From Kluyvera sp047971185 (GTDB lineage: Bacteria > Pseudomonadota > Gammaproteobacteria > Enterobacterales > Enterobacteriaceae): a stretch of DNA of 64,000 bases. The stretch lies in contig NZ_JBKDZH010000109.1 of NCBI RefSeq assembly GCF_047971185.1, forward strand, positions 14,862 to 78,861. Reading direction: 5' to 3'. A model generated the notes under the pieces. It had not been told where the DNA came from. It searched no databases and was given only the letters and a program-made list of their open reading frames with translations. Below, in pieces: positions 32,692-42,119 of this stretch (the first letter of the stretch is position 1; every line of letters begins with the position of its first letter). The position numbers and the translations under genes were made by a program.

Positions 32692-33336
32692 ATGGCACGA
32701 AAAACCAAAGAACAAGCGCAAGCTACGCGTCAGCACATACTGGATGTTGCCCTACGGTTGTTCTCACAGCAGGGGGTATCATCTACTTCACTCGCCGAGA
32801 TTGCAAAAGCGGCCGGGGTGACGCGCGGGGCAATCTACTGGCATTTTAAGGATAAGTCGGATCTCTTTAACGAAATCTGGGCGTTATCAGAGTCCAGCAT
32901 CAGCGATCTTGAGATTGAGTATCGGGCAAAATTCCCGGGCGATCCACTCTCAGTTTTAAGGGAAATCCTGGTTTACATTCTGGAAGCCACCGTCATTGAA
33001 GAACGCCGACGCCTGATGATGGAAATCATTTTTCACAAATGTGAGTTTGTCGGCGAAATGGCCGTAGTGCAACAGGCACAGCGTAATTTATGTTTAGAAA
33101 GTTACGACCGGATTGAACAGACGTTAAATGACTGTGTCACCGCCAACGTATTACCGGCCAATCTGTTAAGCCGTCGGGCGGCCATTCTCACCCGCAGCTA
33201 TATTTCCGGGCTGATGGAAAACTGGCTGTTTGCCCCGGCGTCCTTCGACCTCCGCGCTGAGGCGCGGGCTTACGTTGCTATTCTGCTCGAGATGTATCAA
33301 TTTTGCCCGACGCTGCGCGGTGAAACCCCGGAATAA
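32692..33336 (+). CDS. acrR: AcrR, TetR-family repressor of acrAB
   Basis: 214 residues with an N-terminal TetR helix-turn-helix (TSLAEIAKAAGVTRGAIYWHFKDKSDLF). The C-terminal ligand pocket binds structurally varied drugs, which lifts repression. Length matches E. coli (215). No frameshift or stop is visible, so the repressor appears intact. A short palindrome CCAGGA-ATAA-TCCTGG follows at 33351-33366. Confidence 0.97.
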   Translation: MARKTKEQAQATRQHILDVALRLFSQQGVSSTSLAEIAKAAGVTRGAIYWHFKDKSDLFNEIWALSESSISDLEIEYRAKFPGDPLSVLREILVYILEATVIEERRRLMMEIIFHKCEFVGEMAVVQQAQRNLCLESYDRIEQTLNDCVTANVLPANLLSRRAAILTRSYISGLMENWLFAPASFDLRAEARAYVAILLEMYQFCPTLRGETPE

Positions 33337-33462
33337 GCCTGCTTAAATTACCAGGAATAATCCTGGATTCTCTGGCTTTTCGCCTGTAACCAGAAGTGCT
33401 ATTCTGCGCGGGCGTTTATCCCCGGTTTTTCACCGGCTTTAGCAACCACTCATGTTAAAATT

Positions 33463-36400
33463 ATGCTGCATAATATCCGCCCTCGGGGCACGATTTCCGC
33501 ATTCTTCATTATTGCTGTCTGCTTTCTTTTCACGATAGCGACGGCGCAGGCGCGCGCGCTCAACGGCAATGATATTCCGGACCGCGCCGATATTCAGGAT
33601 CAGCTTAGTTCACTCAATAATAAAAAAGACCTGACGCCGCAGGAAAAGCTGGTGCAGCAGGATTTAACGGAAACCCTGCAGCTGCTGGATAAAATCGACA
33701 ACGTGAAGGCGGAAACCGCCGCACTGCAAAAGCAGGTCGATCAGGCGCCGCTGAAGCTGCGTCAGGCCACCGATAATCTCAACGCCCTGAGCGATGTCGA
33801 TAATGACGATGAAACGCGTAAAACGCTGAGCACGCTGTCGCTGCGCCAGCTGGAAGCTCGTGTCTCGCAGGCCGTTGACGATCTGCAAAATGCGCAAAAC
33901 GATCTGGCCACTTACAACAGCCAGCTCGTGTCGCTGCAAACCCAGCCGGAGCGCGTGCAGAATGCCATGAACTCGGCATCACAGCAGCTTCTGCAGGTGC
34001 GCAATAGCCTCAACGCGAACACCGTTGGCGATGGGCTACGCCCCACCCAGCAGACGATGCTACAGGTCCAAAAAACGCTGCTCGACGCGGAGATTGAGCT
34101 GCAGCGTAAAAGCCTCGCCAGCAATACCTCTTTGCAGGATACCCTGCAAAAACAGCGCGACTACGTGACCGCCTACAGCACCCGCCTCGAGCACCAGCTT
34201 CAGCTGCTGCAGGAAGCGGTGAACAGCAAGCGCCTGACGCTGACGGAAAAAACCGCCGCCGAAAACGCCTCGCCGGAAGAGACCGCCCGCATCCAGGGCA
34301 ATCCGCTGGTGAAGCAGGAGCTGGAGATTAACCATCAGCTAAGCCAGAAGCTGATTACCGCCACCGAAAGCGGCAATCAATTGGTGCAGCAGAATATCAG
34401 GGTCAAAACCTGGCTCGACCGCGCGCTGCAATCCGAGCGCAACGTTAAAGAGCAGATCGCCGTCCTGAAGGGCAGCCTGCTGCTGTCGCGCATCCTTTAT
34501 CAACAGCAGCAGACGCTGCCGTCGGCGGACGAGCTGGAGGATATGACCACCCGCATTGCCGACCTGCGCCTCGAGCAGTTCGAGATTAACCAGCAGCGCG
34601 ATGCCCTGTTCCAGAGCGATGAATTTGTCGCCAAACTGGAAGAAGGGCACAGCAGTGAGGTGGACAGTGAAGTCCACGATGCGCTGCTGCAAATTGTCGA
34701 CGCGCGCCGTGAAATGCTCGATCTGATTAATAAACAGCTGGGCACCCAGCTGATGATGGCCATCAACCTGCAAATCAACCAGCAGCAGCTGATGAGCGTA
34801 TCAAAAAGCCTGAAATCGATTCTTACTCAGCAAATCTTCTGGGTAAACAGCAACCGACCGATGGACTGGGACTGGATAAAATCGTTCCCGGGGGCGCTGA
34901 AAGATCAGTTTAAGTCGATGAAAATCACCGTGAACTGGGAGAAAGCGTGGCCGGCGGTGTTTGTCGCTTTCCTTGCTGGCCTACCGCTGCTGCTGATTGC
35001 CGGGCTGATTCGCTGGCGGCTGCAGTGGCTGCGTAACTACCAGGATAAACTGGGCGATCAGGTGGGCAATCTGCGTAACGACAGCCAGCTGCACACGCCG
35101 AAGGCTATCCTGATCGATCTCATCCGGGCGCTGCCGGTGGTACTGCTGATTCTGGCGGTGGGGCTGATTTTGCTCACCATGCAGCTCAACATCAGCCCGC
35201 TGCTGTGGGCGTTCAGTAAAAAGCTGGCGATTTTCTGGCTGGTGTTTGGTCTGTGCTGGAAAGTGCTGGAGAAAAACGGTGTCGCCGTCCGCCACTTCAA
35301 TATGCCGGAGCAACTGACCAGCCACTGGCGTCGGCAGATTGTGCGCATCAGCCTGGCGCTGCTGCCGCTGCACTTCTGGTCGGTGGTATCCGAGCTTTCA
35401 CCGCTGAATCTGATGGATGACGTGCTGGGGCAGTTTGTGATTATGCTCAACCTGCTGGTGATTGCGACGCTGATGTGGCCGATGTGCCGCGAAAGCTGGC
35501 GCGATAAGGAATCACACCGCCTGCGGCTGATCACCATGACCGTGCTGGCGCTGGTGCCGGTCGGCCTGATGGTGCTGACCGCCACCGGTTATTTCTATAC
35601 CACGCTGCGCCTGTCCGGCCGCTGGATTGAAACCGTCTATCTGGTTATCTTCTGGAACCTGCTTTATCAGACCGTTCTGCGCGGGCTGAGCGTCGCGGCC
35701 CGCCGTATCGCCTACCGCCGTGCGGTCGCCCGTCGGCAGAATATGGTGAAAGAGGGGGCTGAAGGCGCCGAGCCGCAGGAAGAACCGGCCATTGCGCTGG
35801 AACAGATTAACCAGCAGACGCTGCGTATCACCATGCTGGTGATGGTGGCGCTGTTTGGCGTGATGTTCTGGGCCATCTGGTCGGACTTAATTACCGTCTT
35901 TAGCTATCTCGACAGCATCACCCTGTGGCACTACAACGGTACCGAAGCCGGGGCCAGCGTGGTGAAAAACGTCACCCTGGGCAGCATGCTGTTCGCCGTC
36001 ATCGCTTCGATGGTGGCCTGGGCGCTGATCCGCAACTTGCCGGGGCTGCTGGAAGTGCTGGTGCTCTCGCGGCTGAACATGCGCCAGGGGGCCTCCTACG
36101 CCATCACCACCATTCTGAACTATGTGATTATCGCCGTCGGCGCGATGACCGTGTTCGGCTCGCTGGGCGTCTCGTGGGACAAACTGCAGTGGCTGGCCGC
36201 CGCGCTGTCGGTCGGCCTTGGTTTTGGTTTGCAGGAGATTTTCGGTAACTTTGTTTCCGGCCTGATTATTCTGTTCGAACGCCCGGTACGTATCGGCGAT
36301 ACGGTGACGATTGGCACCTACTCCGGCACGGTCAGCAAGATCCGCATCCGCGCGACCACCATCACCGACTTCGATCGTAAAGAGGTGATCATCCCGAACA

Positions 36401-36813
36401 AGGCGTTTGTCACCGAGCGTCTGATCAACTGGTCGCTCAGCGATACCATCACCCGCGTGGTGATCCGCCTCGGCGTTGCCTACGGATCGGATCTGGCCAA
36501 AGTGAAAGAGGTGCTGCTGAAAGCGGCGATGGAGCATCCGAAGGTGATGCACGATCCGGAACCGTCGGTGTTCTTTACCGCCTTTGGCGCCAGTACGCTG
36601 GATCACGAACTGCGTCTGTACGTGCGTGAACTGCGCGATCGCAGCTACACCGTCGATGAACTGAACCGCACTATCGATCGTCTGTGTCGCGAGAACGACA
36701 TCAATATCGCCTTCAACCAGCTGGAAGTGCATCTGCATAATGAGAAGGGCGATGAGGTGACGGAAGTGAAGCGCGACGGTAAAAATGATGGCAAAGATAT
36801 GATTGCCGATTAA
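33463..36813 (+). CDS. mscK: MscK, potassium-dependent mechanosensitive channel
   Basis: 1116 residues (E. coli 1120). A signal peptide (about 1-32) is followed by a long periplasmic coiled-coil region rich in Gln, then about 11 membrane helices. A C-terminal MscS domain carries the pore helix LSVGLGFGLQEIFGNFVSGLIILFE and beta domain. It opens on membrane tension and is modulated by external potassium. The N-terminus differs from E. coli in the first 40 residues but not in core. Confidence 0.95.
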   Translation: MLHNIRPRGTISAFFIIAVCFLFTIATAQARALNGNDIPDRADIQDQLSSLNNKKDLTPQEKLVQQDLTETLQLLDKIDNVKAETAALQKQVDQAPLKLRQATDNLNALSDVDNDDETRKTLSTLSLRQLEARVSQAVDDLQNAQNDLATYNSQLVSLQTQPERVQNAMNSASQQLLQVRNSLNANTVGDGLRPTQQTMLQVQKTLLDAEIELQRKSLASNTSLQDTLQKQRDYVTAYSTRLEHQLQLLQEAVNSKRLTLTEKTAAENASPEETARIQGNPLVKQELEINHQLSQKLITATESGNQLVQQNIRVKTWLDRALQSERNVKEQIAVLKGSLLLSRILYQQQQTLPSADELEDMTTRIADLRLEQFEINQQRDALFQSDEFVAKLEEGHSSEVDSEVHDALLQIVDARREMLDLINKQLGTQLMMAINLQINQQQLMSVSKSLKSILTQQIFWVNSNRPMDWDWIKSFPGALKDQFKSMKITVNWEKAWPAVFVAFLAGLPLLLIAGLIRWRLQWLRNYQDKLGDQVGNLRNDSQLHTPKAILIDLIRALPVVLLILAVGLILLTMQLNISPLLWAFSKKLAIFWLVFGLCWKVLEKNGVAVRHFNMPEQLTSHWRRQIVRISLALLPLHFWSVVSELSPLNLMDDVLGQFVIMLNLLVIATLMWPMCRESWRDKESHRLRLITMTVLALVPVGLMVLTATGYFYTTLRLSGRWIETVYLVIFWNLLYQTVLRGLSVAARRIAYRRAVARRQNMVKEGAEGAEPQEEPAIALEQINQQTLRITMLVMVALFGVMFWAIWSDLITVFSYLDSITLWHYNGTEAGASVVKNVTLGSMLFAVIASMVAWALIRNLPGLLEVLVLSRLNMRQGASYAITTILNYVIIAVGAMTVFGSLGVSWDKLQWLAAALSVGLGFGLQEIFGNFVSGLIILFERPVRIGDTVTIGTYSGTVSKIRIRATTITDFDRKEVIIPNKAFVTERLINWSLSDTITRVVIRLGVAYGSDLAKVKEVLLKAAMEHPKVMHDPEPSVFFTAFGASTLDHELRLYVRELRDRSYTVDELNRTIDRLCRENDINIAFNQLEVHLHNEKGDEVTEVKRDGKNDGKDMIAD

Positions 36814-36821
36814 GAGCAGAA

Positions 36822-36846
36822 AGGGCGACACGGGTCGCCCTGTTTT
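36822..36846 (+). terminator. Terminator after mscK
   Basis: AGGGCGAC pairs with GTCGCCCT around a 4-nt loop and is followed by GTTTT. Confidence 0.8.
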
Positions 36847-37780
36847 ATTCTGCGGCGGTAGCCAGATCGTCGGCGCTTAAACCGGTTAGCTGGGTAATCA
36901 GCGTGATTGATAACCCGGCGTTCAACATATTGTGGGCAATTTTATACGCCTCCTCCCGACGACCCATGGCTTCGCCTTGTTCAATCCCTTGTTCAATTCC
37001 TTGCACGATCCCTTGCTTACGTCCTTTTCCGGCAAGCCATTCCGCAATCGTCATCAGCTGTTCCTCGTGCTGTGGCGAATATTCTCCCAGTGTCGACATG
37101 AGCTTTTCCTTGTGCTGTGAGTGGCCTGACTGCAGCATATAACTAATCAGCGCCTTTAACTGTGGTGCGGTTAACCAATTTTCAACCAGTAGCGCCCCCA
37201 GTTGCTCCTGTAAGGTCGCCAGATCGCGCTGGCGAATATGTTTTAACAGCAATTCCAGCATCGCCATTCTGCGGTGGGTCATAATTTCGCTATCCGGTAC
37301 CACGGTAATATCAATCAGCGGGAAATCCTGCGTGTACAAGCGGGTCGCTATCTCGGGGTCGGCAAACAGCGCCAGCCAGTTCAGATGAAACGGCCAGGGG
37401 CTGGTGCTGCCGTGATAAAAGAGCATAGGGATGACCAGCGGTAAGGTATCGTGACCCGCGTCGAGATGCTGCTGCATGGCGGCGATGGCATAGCGCATCA
37501 GGCGAAAGGGCATCAGTTTATCCGTTGTACTCTGGTGTTCGATCAGCACATAGATATAGCCGGGGCCGTCGCAGGTCTGTAGCGAGTAGAGAATATCGGA
37601 ATGGCTGGCACGCAGGCTCTCTTCCACGAAGCTGCTGGAAGTCAGCCGTAGCGTCGCCAGATTACAGCGCGATAAAAGCGCCTGAGGAAGATGCACCTGT
37701 AAAAAATCGAGCGCTATCGCTTTGTGACGTAAGAGCTGTTTAAAAATGGCGTCGTGCGGCGTTGTTGAAAAGATATCCAT
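36845..37780 (-). CDS. Rpn family recombination-promoting nuclease
   Basis: 311 residues of the YhgA-like/Rpn family (PD-(D/E)XK-type, formerly Transposase_31). The start MDIFSTTPHDAIFKQLLRHK is typical. Catalytic-type acids lie in SHSDILYSL and YVLIEHQST (~60-85). The C-terminus has a repeated GIEQG unit (IVQGIEQGIEQGEAMG) before a helical tail. E. coli Rpn proteins increase RecA-independent recombination and cleave DNA, and they move between genomes. The gene lies between mscK and ybaM, a spot empty in E. coli K-12 as far as I recall. Confidence 0.85.
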   Translation of the reverse strand: MDIFSTTPHDAIFKQLLRHKAIALDFLQVHLPQALLSRCNLATLRLTSSSFVEESLRASHSDILYSLQTCDGPGYIYVLIEHQSTTDKLMPFRLMRYAIAAMQQHLDAGHDTLPLVIPMLFYHGSTSPWPFHLNWLALFADPEIATRLYTQDFPLIDITVVPDSEIMTHRRMAMLELLLKHIRQRDLATLQEQLGALLVENWLTAPQLKALISYMLQSGHSQHKEKLMSTLGEYSPQHEEQLMTIAEWLAGKGRKQGIVQGIEQGIEQGEAMGRREEAYKIAHNMLNAGLSITLITQLTGLSADDLATAAE

Positions 37781-37862
37781 GATGTTCCGTCATCGTATTG
37801 CCCATCGATGGCGAGAAATCTGCCACAGACGATGACGGAGCCGCAGCTACCCGATCGCCGTT

Positions 37863-38021
37863 TTACGAGGCGTCTTCCGCGTTTTTTAACTTGTTGATGT
37901 AATCATTGCGCACCATCTCCAGCGCGCTTAGCACAATTTCCGGGGCGATTTGGTTGCTCTCCAGCAGCGCAATCAGATCGACCGCCAGCTTGACGTCATC
38001 GGGGGCGTTTTCCAGCGACAT
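37863..38021 (-). CDS. ybaM: YbaM, small conserved protein
   Basis: 52 residues (MSLENAPDDVKLAVDLIALL start; ends NAEDAS), closely matching E. coli YbaM (53). Function unknown. Lies 10 bp after priC, so the two are probably cotranscribed. Confidence 0.92.
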   Translation of the reverse strand: MSLENAPDDVKLAVDLIALLESNQIAPEIVLSALEMVRNDYINKLKNAEDAS

Positions 38022-38031
38022 AGTTTCTCCT

Positions 38032-38559
38032 TTAGCGCGTGATGCGCGCCAGTACGCGTTCTATTTCTTCCAGCGCCTGACGACAGCGGGCAAGGCGGCC
38101 ATCGAAGGCGGTAATTTCGCGCGCCAGACGCTGCTGATCGTCAAGCGTCGTCGCCTGCTGATACTGCTGCTGGCGCTGCTGCTTCATCTCCAGCAGGCGG
38201 CGCTCAAACTCCTGGGTTTCCAGCCGCTTACGCTGCCAGCGACGCAGGCCGGGCGAAGCGCTGTCCCACACGCGCAGCGACCAGGCTTCGCTTTCCCGAT
38301 TGATTGCTTCAATTTGTGCCGCCAGACGCTCGGCAAGCCAGGCGACCTGCGGCAGCTGTTGCCGCTCGACGGCATGCTTTAGCTCCTGAAAATGGGCGTT
38401 CGCCTCATCAAGGTAGGCCTGCATTTGCGTGCTGCGCGTCTGGAACAGCTGGCGATCGAAGCGGGCGCTCAGCGTGGCGTGCGCGGAAAGCGGCGCGATA
38501 CGCGCCTGTAGACGCGCAAGCTGTTGTTCCAGCGTTTGTAAAAGCAGGGCCGTTTTCAC
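38032..38559 (-). CDS. priC: PriC, primosomal replication protein N''
   Basis: 175 residues, same as E. coli. The Gln/Arg-rich, coiled helical protein loads DnaB at stalled forks lacking a leading strand. The conserved YbaN-divergent, YbaM-downstream setting is kept. Confidence 0.95.
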   Translation of the reverse strand: MKTALLLQTLEQQLARLQARIAPLSAHATLSARFDRQLFQTRSTQMQAYLDEANAHFQELKHAVERQQLPQVAWLAERLAAQIEAINRESEAWSLRVWDSASPGLRRWQRKRLETQEFERRLLEMKQQRQQQYQQATTLDDQQRLAREITAFDGRLARCRQALEEIERVLARITR

Positions 38560-38626
38560 CGGATTCTTCCTTTTCTTGTTATCGGCTATGCTACAGTAGC
38601 AGACTCATTTGATAACGATTCGCATT

Positions 38627-39001
38627 ATGCAGCGTACTATTTTAATCATTATTGGCTGGCTGGCGGTAGCCCTCGGCACCATTGGCGTGGTACTACCGCT
38701 GTTACCCACCACGCCGTTTATTCTGCTGGCCGCCTGGTGCTTTGCCCGCTCGTCACCGCGTTTTCACCACTGGCTGCTGTATCGCTCCTGGTTTGGTGGC
38801 TATCTGCGCCACTGGCAGCGTTATAAGGCGATGCCGCCGGGAGCAAAGCCGCGCGCCATCGCGGTGATTTTGCTGACCTTTGGCGTGTCGCTGTGGCTGG
38901 TGAATAGCCTGTGGGTGCGTTTGCTGCTGTTGGTCATCCTTTGTGGATTGTTGATTTTTCTGTGGCGAATTCCGGTGGTTGATGCAGCGCAACAAAAGTA
39001 G
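38627..39001 (+). CDS. ybaN: YbaN, DUF454 inner-membrane protein
   Basis: 124 residues from MQRTILIIIGWLAVALGTIG; six upstream codons overlap the priC promoter region and are excluded. The motif GVVLPLLPTTPFILLAAWCFARSSPRF identifies DUF454. Three to four membrane segments. Function unknown; divergent from priC. Confidence 0.92.
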   Translation: MQRTILIIIGWLAVALGTIGVVLPLLPTTPFILLAAWCFARSSPRFHHWLLYRSWFGGYLRHWQRYKAMPPGAKPRAIAVILLTFGVSLWLVNSLWVRLLLLVILCGLLIFLWRIPVVDAAQQK

Positions 39002-39153
39002 TGAACCGCATTAATGGTGTTGCAATTCTGCGAACTTGCCAGTAAATTCTGGCGTTTTCGAGCACAGGCGCGCCTGGTTAAAAGTTAAACAGTTGTAACT
39101 TTTAACCCATTTTGCTCGCCTTGAGTAACACAGTTTCAATCAGGCACAAACCT

Positions 39154-39705
39154 ATGACCGCTACTGCACAGCAGCTTGAATTTCTGAAGAACAGCATCCA
39201 GAGCATCCAGGATTATCCGAAACCTGGCATTCTTTTCCGCGATGTCACCAGTTTACTGGAAGACCCGAAAGCCTACGCGCTCAGCATTGAACTGCTGGTT
39301 GAGAAGTACAAAGACGCCGGTATCACCAAAGTGGTGGGCACCGAAGCACGTGGTTTCCTGTTTGGCGCGCCGGTCGCGCTGGCGATGGGCGTAGGTTTTG
39401 TCCCGGTGCGTAAGCCGCGCAAACTGCCGCGTGAAACGATCGCCGAAAGCTACGAGCTGGAGTACGGCACCGATCAGCTGGAAATCCACGTTGACGCGAT
39501 CAAACCGGGCGACAAAGTGCTGGTAGTCGACGATCTGCTGGCAACCGGCGGGACCATTGAAGCGACGGTGAAACTGATCCGTCGTCTGGGTGGCGAAGTG
39601 CACGATGCGGCCTTCATCATCAACCTGTTCGATCTGGGCGGCGAACAGCGCCTGGAAAAACAGGGCATCACCAGCTACAGCCTGGTGAATTTCCCGGGGC
39701 ACTAA
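39154..39705 (+). CDS. apt: Apt, adenine phosphoribosyltransferase
   Basis: 183 residues from MTATAQQLEFLKNSIQ, as in E. coli. The PRPP-binding motif VLVVDDLLATGGT is intact, and ARGFLFGAPVA is the substrate loop. It salvages adenine to AMP. The 14 codons upstream in frame are non-coding leader. Confidence 0.97.
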   Translation: MTATAQQLEFLKNSIQSIQDYPKPGILFRDVTSLLEDPKAYALSIELLVEKYKDAGITKVVGTEARGFLFGAPVALAMGVGFVPVRKPRKLPRETIAESYELEYGTDQLEIHVDAIKPGDKVLVVDDLLATGGTIEATVKLIRRLGGEVHDAAFIINLFDLGGEQRLEKQGITSYSLVNFPGH

Positions 39706-39797
39706 GCATTTCCCGATACATAGCCTCGCCGATCCGGCGGGGCTGTGGTAGCATTATCCCTTCGTGAATCCACCTTCCAGCGTTTCAGAGCCTGCCA

Positions 39798-41732
39798 AAG
39801 AGTTATCAGGTCTTATCCCGAAAATGGCGCCCACAAACCTTTGCTGACGTCGTCGGCCAGGAACATGTGCTGACCGCACTGGCGAACGGCTTATCGTTAG
39901 GGCGCATTCATCACGCATATCTCTTTTCCGGCACCCGTGGCGTCGGGAAAACCTCTATCGCCCGCTTGTTGGCGAAGGGGCTGAACTGCGAAACCGGCAT
40001 TACCGCCACGCCTTGCGGCGTGTGTGATAACTGCCGCGAAATTGAGCAGGGGCGTTTCGTCGATTTAATTGAGATCGACGCCGCCTCGCGAACCAAAGTC
40101 GAAGATACCCGCGACCTGCTGGATAACGTCCAGTACGCGCCTGCGCGCGGTCGCTTTAAGGTCTATCTGATCGACGAAGTGCACATGCTCTCCCGCCACA
40201 GTTTCAACGCCCTGTTGAAGACGCTGGAGGAGCCGCCTGCGCACGTCAAATTCCTGCTGGCCACCACCGATCCGCAAAAATTGCCGGTGACCATTCTGTC
40301 GCGCTGCCTCCAGTTCCACCTGAAGGCGCTGGACGTTGAGCAGATTCGCCATCAGCTTGAGCATATCCTCGACGAAGAGCATATCGTTCACGAGCCTCGC
40401 GCCCTGCAGCTGCTGGCGCGCGCGGCGGACGGTAGCCTGCGCGATGCGTTAAGCCTCACCGATCAGGCGATTGCCAGCGGCGAAGGCCAGCTAACTACCG
40501 TCTCCGTCAGCGAGATGCTCGGCACGCTCGACGACGATCAGGCGCTGTCGCTGATTGAAGCGCTGGTGGCCGCCAACGGCGAGCGGACGATGGAGCTGGT
40601 TAACGATGCCGCGCTGCGCGGCGTCGACTGGGAAGCGCTGCTGATTGAAATGCAGAGCCTGCTGCACCGTATTGCCATGGTTCAGCTGTCGCCTGCGGCG
40701 CTGGGCAGCGATATGGCGGCGATTGAACAGCGGATGCGTAATCTGGCGCGTACCGTGCCGCCGACTGACGTGCAGCTGTACTATCAAACGCTGCTGATCG
40801 GCCGCAAAGAGCTGCCGTACGCGCCGGATCGCCGCATGGGCATTGAAATGACCCTGCTGCGCGCATTGGCATTTCATCCGAATGCGCCGCTGCCGGAGCC
40901 GGAAAGGCCGCAGCAGACGTTTGCGCCGGCCTATGCGCCGGTGACGCAACAGCCAGCGCCAATGCCTTCATCGGCACCGATGACGCCGCCGCCTGCAGCC
41001 GCGCCGCTGCCAGACTCCACCAATCAGGTGCTGGCCGCGCGACGTCAGCTGCAGCAAAGCAGTCAGGGAGCAACCACCCCAAAAAAGAGTGAACCGGCAG
41101 CCGCTTCCCGCGCGCGGCCGGTGAATAACGCTGCGCTGGAAAGACTGGCTTCGGTGTCCGAACGCGTTCAGGCGCGCCCGGCACCGTCCGCGTTGACCCC
41201 ACCGGCGGCGAAAAAAGAGGCCTATCGCTGGAAAGCGACCACGCCGGTTGTAGAAGTCAAAAAAGAAGAAGTCGCCACGCCGAAAGCGTTGAAGAAAGCG
41301 CTGGAGCACGAAAAAACGCCGGAACTGTCGGCGAAGCTGGCGGCGGAATCATTAGCGCGTGACCCCTGGGCGGCGGAGGTGAGCCAGATGGCGCTGCCGA
41401 AACTGGTCGAGCAGGTGGCGCTCAACGCGTGGAAAGAGCAGGACGGCAATACGGTGTGCCTGCATCTGCGCCCCACCCAGCGGCACCTTAATTCACCCGG
41501 CGCGAAGCAAAAGCTGGCCGAAGCGATGGCCACTTTATACGGTTCGCCGGTTGAATTGACCATCGTGGAAGATGATAATCCGGCGGTGCGTACGCCGCTG
41601 GAGTGGCGACAGGCCATTTATGAAGAGAAGCTCGCGCAGGCGCGCGAGTCGATTATCGCGGATAATAATATCCAGGCCCTGCGCCGATTCTTCGACGCGG
41701 ACCTGGATGAAGAAAGTATCCGCCCCATTTGA
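39798..41732 (+). CDS. dnaX: DnaX, DNA polymerase III tau/gamma subunit, start codon altered
   Basis: 644 residues if begun at the position of the E. coli start. There the codon is AAG, not ATG (39798-39800), followed by the expected SYQVL. No ATG, GTG or TTG lies in frame between the upstream TGA (39765) and GTG at 39867; CTG at 39792 is the only near-cognate. Domains: Walker A GTRGVGKTS, zinc CGVCDNC, Walker B LIDEVHML, sensor 1 ATTDPQKLP, then Pro-rich linker and tau-specific domains IV-V. Gamma would be 431 residues, exactly as in E. coli, which confirms the start site. Confidence 0.9.
   Translation, partial: KSYQVLSRKWRPQTFADVVGQEHVLTALANGLSLGRIHHAYLFSGTRGVGKTSIARLLAKGLNCETGITATPCGVCDNCREIEQGRFVDLIEIDAASRTKVEDTRDLLDNVQYAPARGRFKVYLIDEVHMLSRHSFNALLKTLEEPPAHVKFLLATTDPQKLPVTILSRCLQFHLKALDVEQIRHQLEHILDEEHIVHEPRALQLLARAADGSLRDALSLTDQAIASGEGQLTTVSVSEMLGTLDDDQALSLIEALVAANGERTMELVNDAALRGVDWEALLIEMQSLLHRIAMVQLSPAALGSDMAAIEQRMRNLARTVPPTDVQLYYQTLLIGRKELPYAPDRRMGIEMTLLRALAFHPNAPLPEPERPQQTFAPAYAPVTQQPAPMPSSAPMTPPPAAAPLPDSTNQVLAARRQLQQSSQGATTPKKSEPAAASRARPVNNAALERLASVSERVQARPAPSALTPPAAKKEAYRWKATTPVVEVKKEEVATPKALKKALEHEKTPELSAKLAAESLARDPWAAEVSQMALPKLVEQVALNAWKEQDGNTVCLHLRPTQRHLNSPGAKQKLAEAMATLYGSPVELTIVEDDNPAVRTPLEWRQAIYEEKLAQARESIIADNNIQALRRFFDADLDEESIRPI
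41065..41121 (+). other. dnaX: Programmed -1 frameshift signal for gamma
   Basis: The slippery heptamer A-AAA-AAG lies at 41081-41087. An internal AGGGAG (41065-41070) sits 10 nt upstream, and a GC-rich stem (ACCGGC with GCCGGT and inner pairs, 41092-41121) follows. A -1 slip gives GAG then TGA (41090-41092), producing gamma. Confidence 0.93.
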
Positions 41733-41789
41733 CCGTAAGCCGCGCTTACGGTCGGTATTTTTTAACGTGACCTACTGAGAGAGAAGCCT

Positions 41790-42119
41790 ATGTTTGGTAA
41801 AGGCGGTCTGGGTAACCTGATGAAACAGGCCCAGCAGATGCAAGACAAAATGCAGAAAATGCAGGAAGAAATCGCCCAACTGGAAGTTACCGGCGAATCT
41901 GGCGCTGGTCTGGTCAAAGTGACCATCAACGGCGCGCATAACTGCCGTCGCGTTGAAATCGACCCAAGCCTGCTGGAAGACGACAAAGAGATGCTGGAAG
42001 ATCTCGTCGCTGCGGCGTTCAACGATGCGGCGCGCCGTATTGATGAAACCCAGAAAGAGAAAATGGCCTCTGTATCCTCCGGTATGCAGCTGCCGCCAGG
42101 CTTCAAGATGCCGTTCTGA
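41790..42119 (+). CDS. ybaB: YbaB, nucleoid-associated DNA-binding protein
   Basis: 109 residues, matching the YbaB/EbfC family. A Met/Gln-rich N-terminal helix (LMKQAQQMQDKMQKMQEE) leads into a conserved beta domain. The dimer binds DNA as a tweezer. Stop overlaps the recR start by one base; operon dnaX-ybaB-recR. Confidence 0.96.
   Translation: MFGKGGLGNLMKQAQQMQDKMQKMQEEIAQLEVTGESGAGLVKVTINGAHNCRRVEIDPSLLEDDKEMLEDLVAAAFNDAARRIDETQKEKMASVSSGMQLPPGFKMPF

Noticed and set aside
41090..41092. Out-of-frame TGA suggesting dnaX is a pseudogene
   Set aside because: It is the normal gamma stop reached after programmed -1 frameshifting; the zero frame stays open to 41732.
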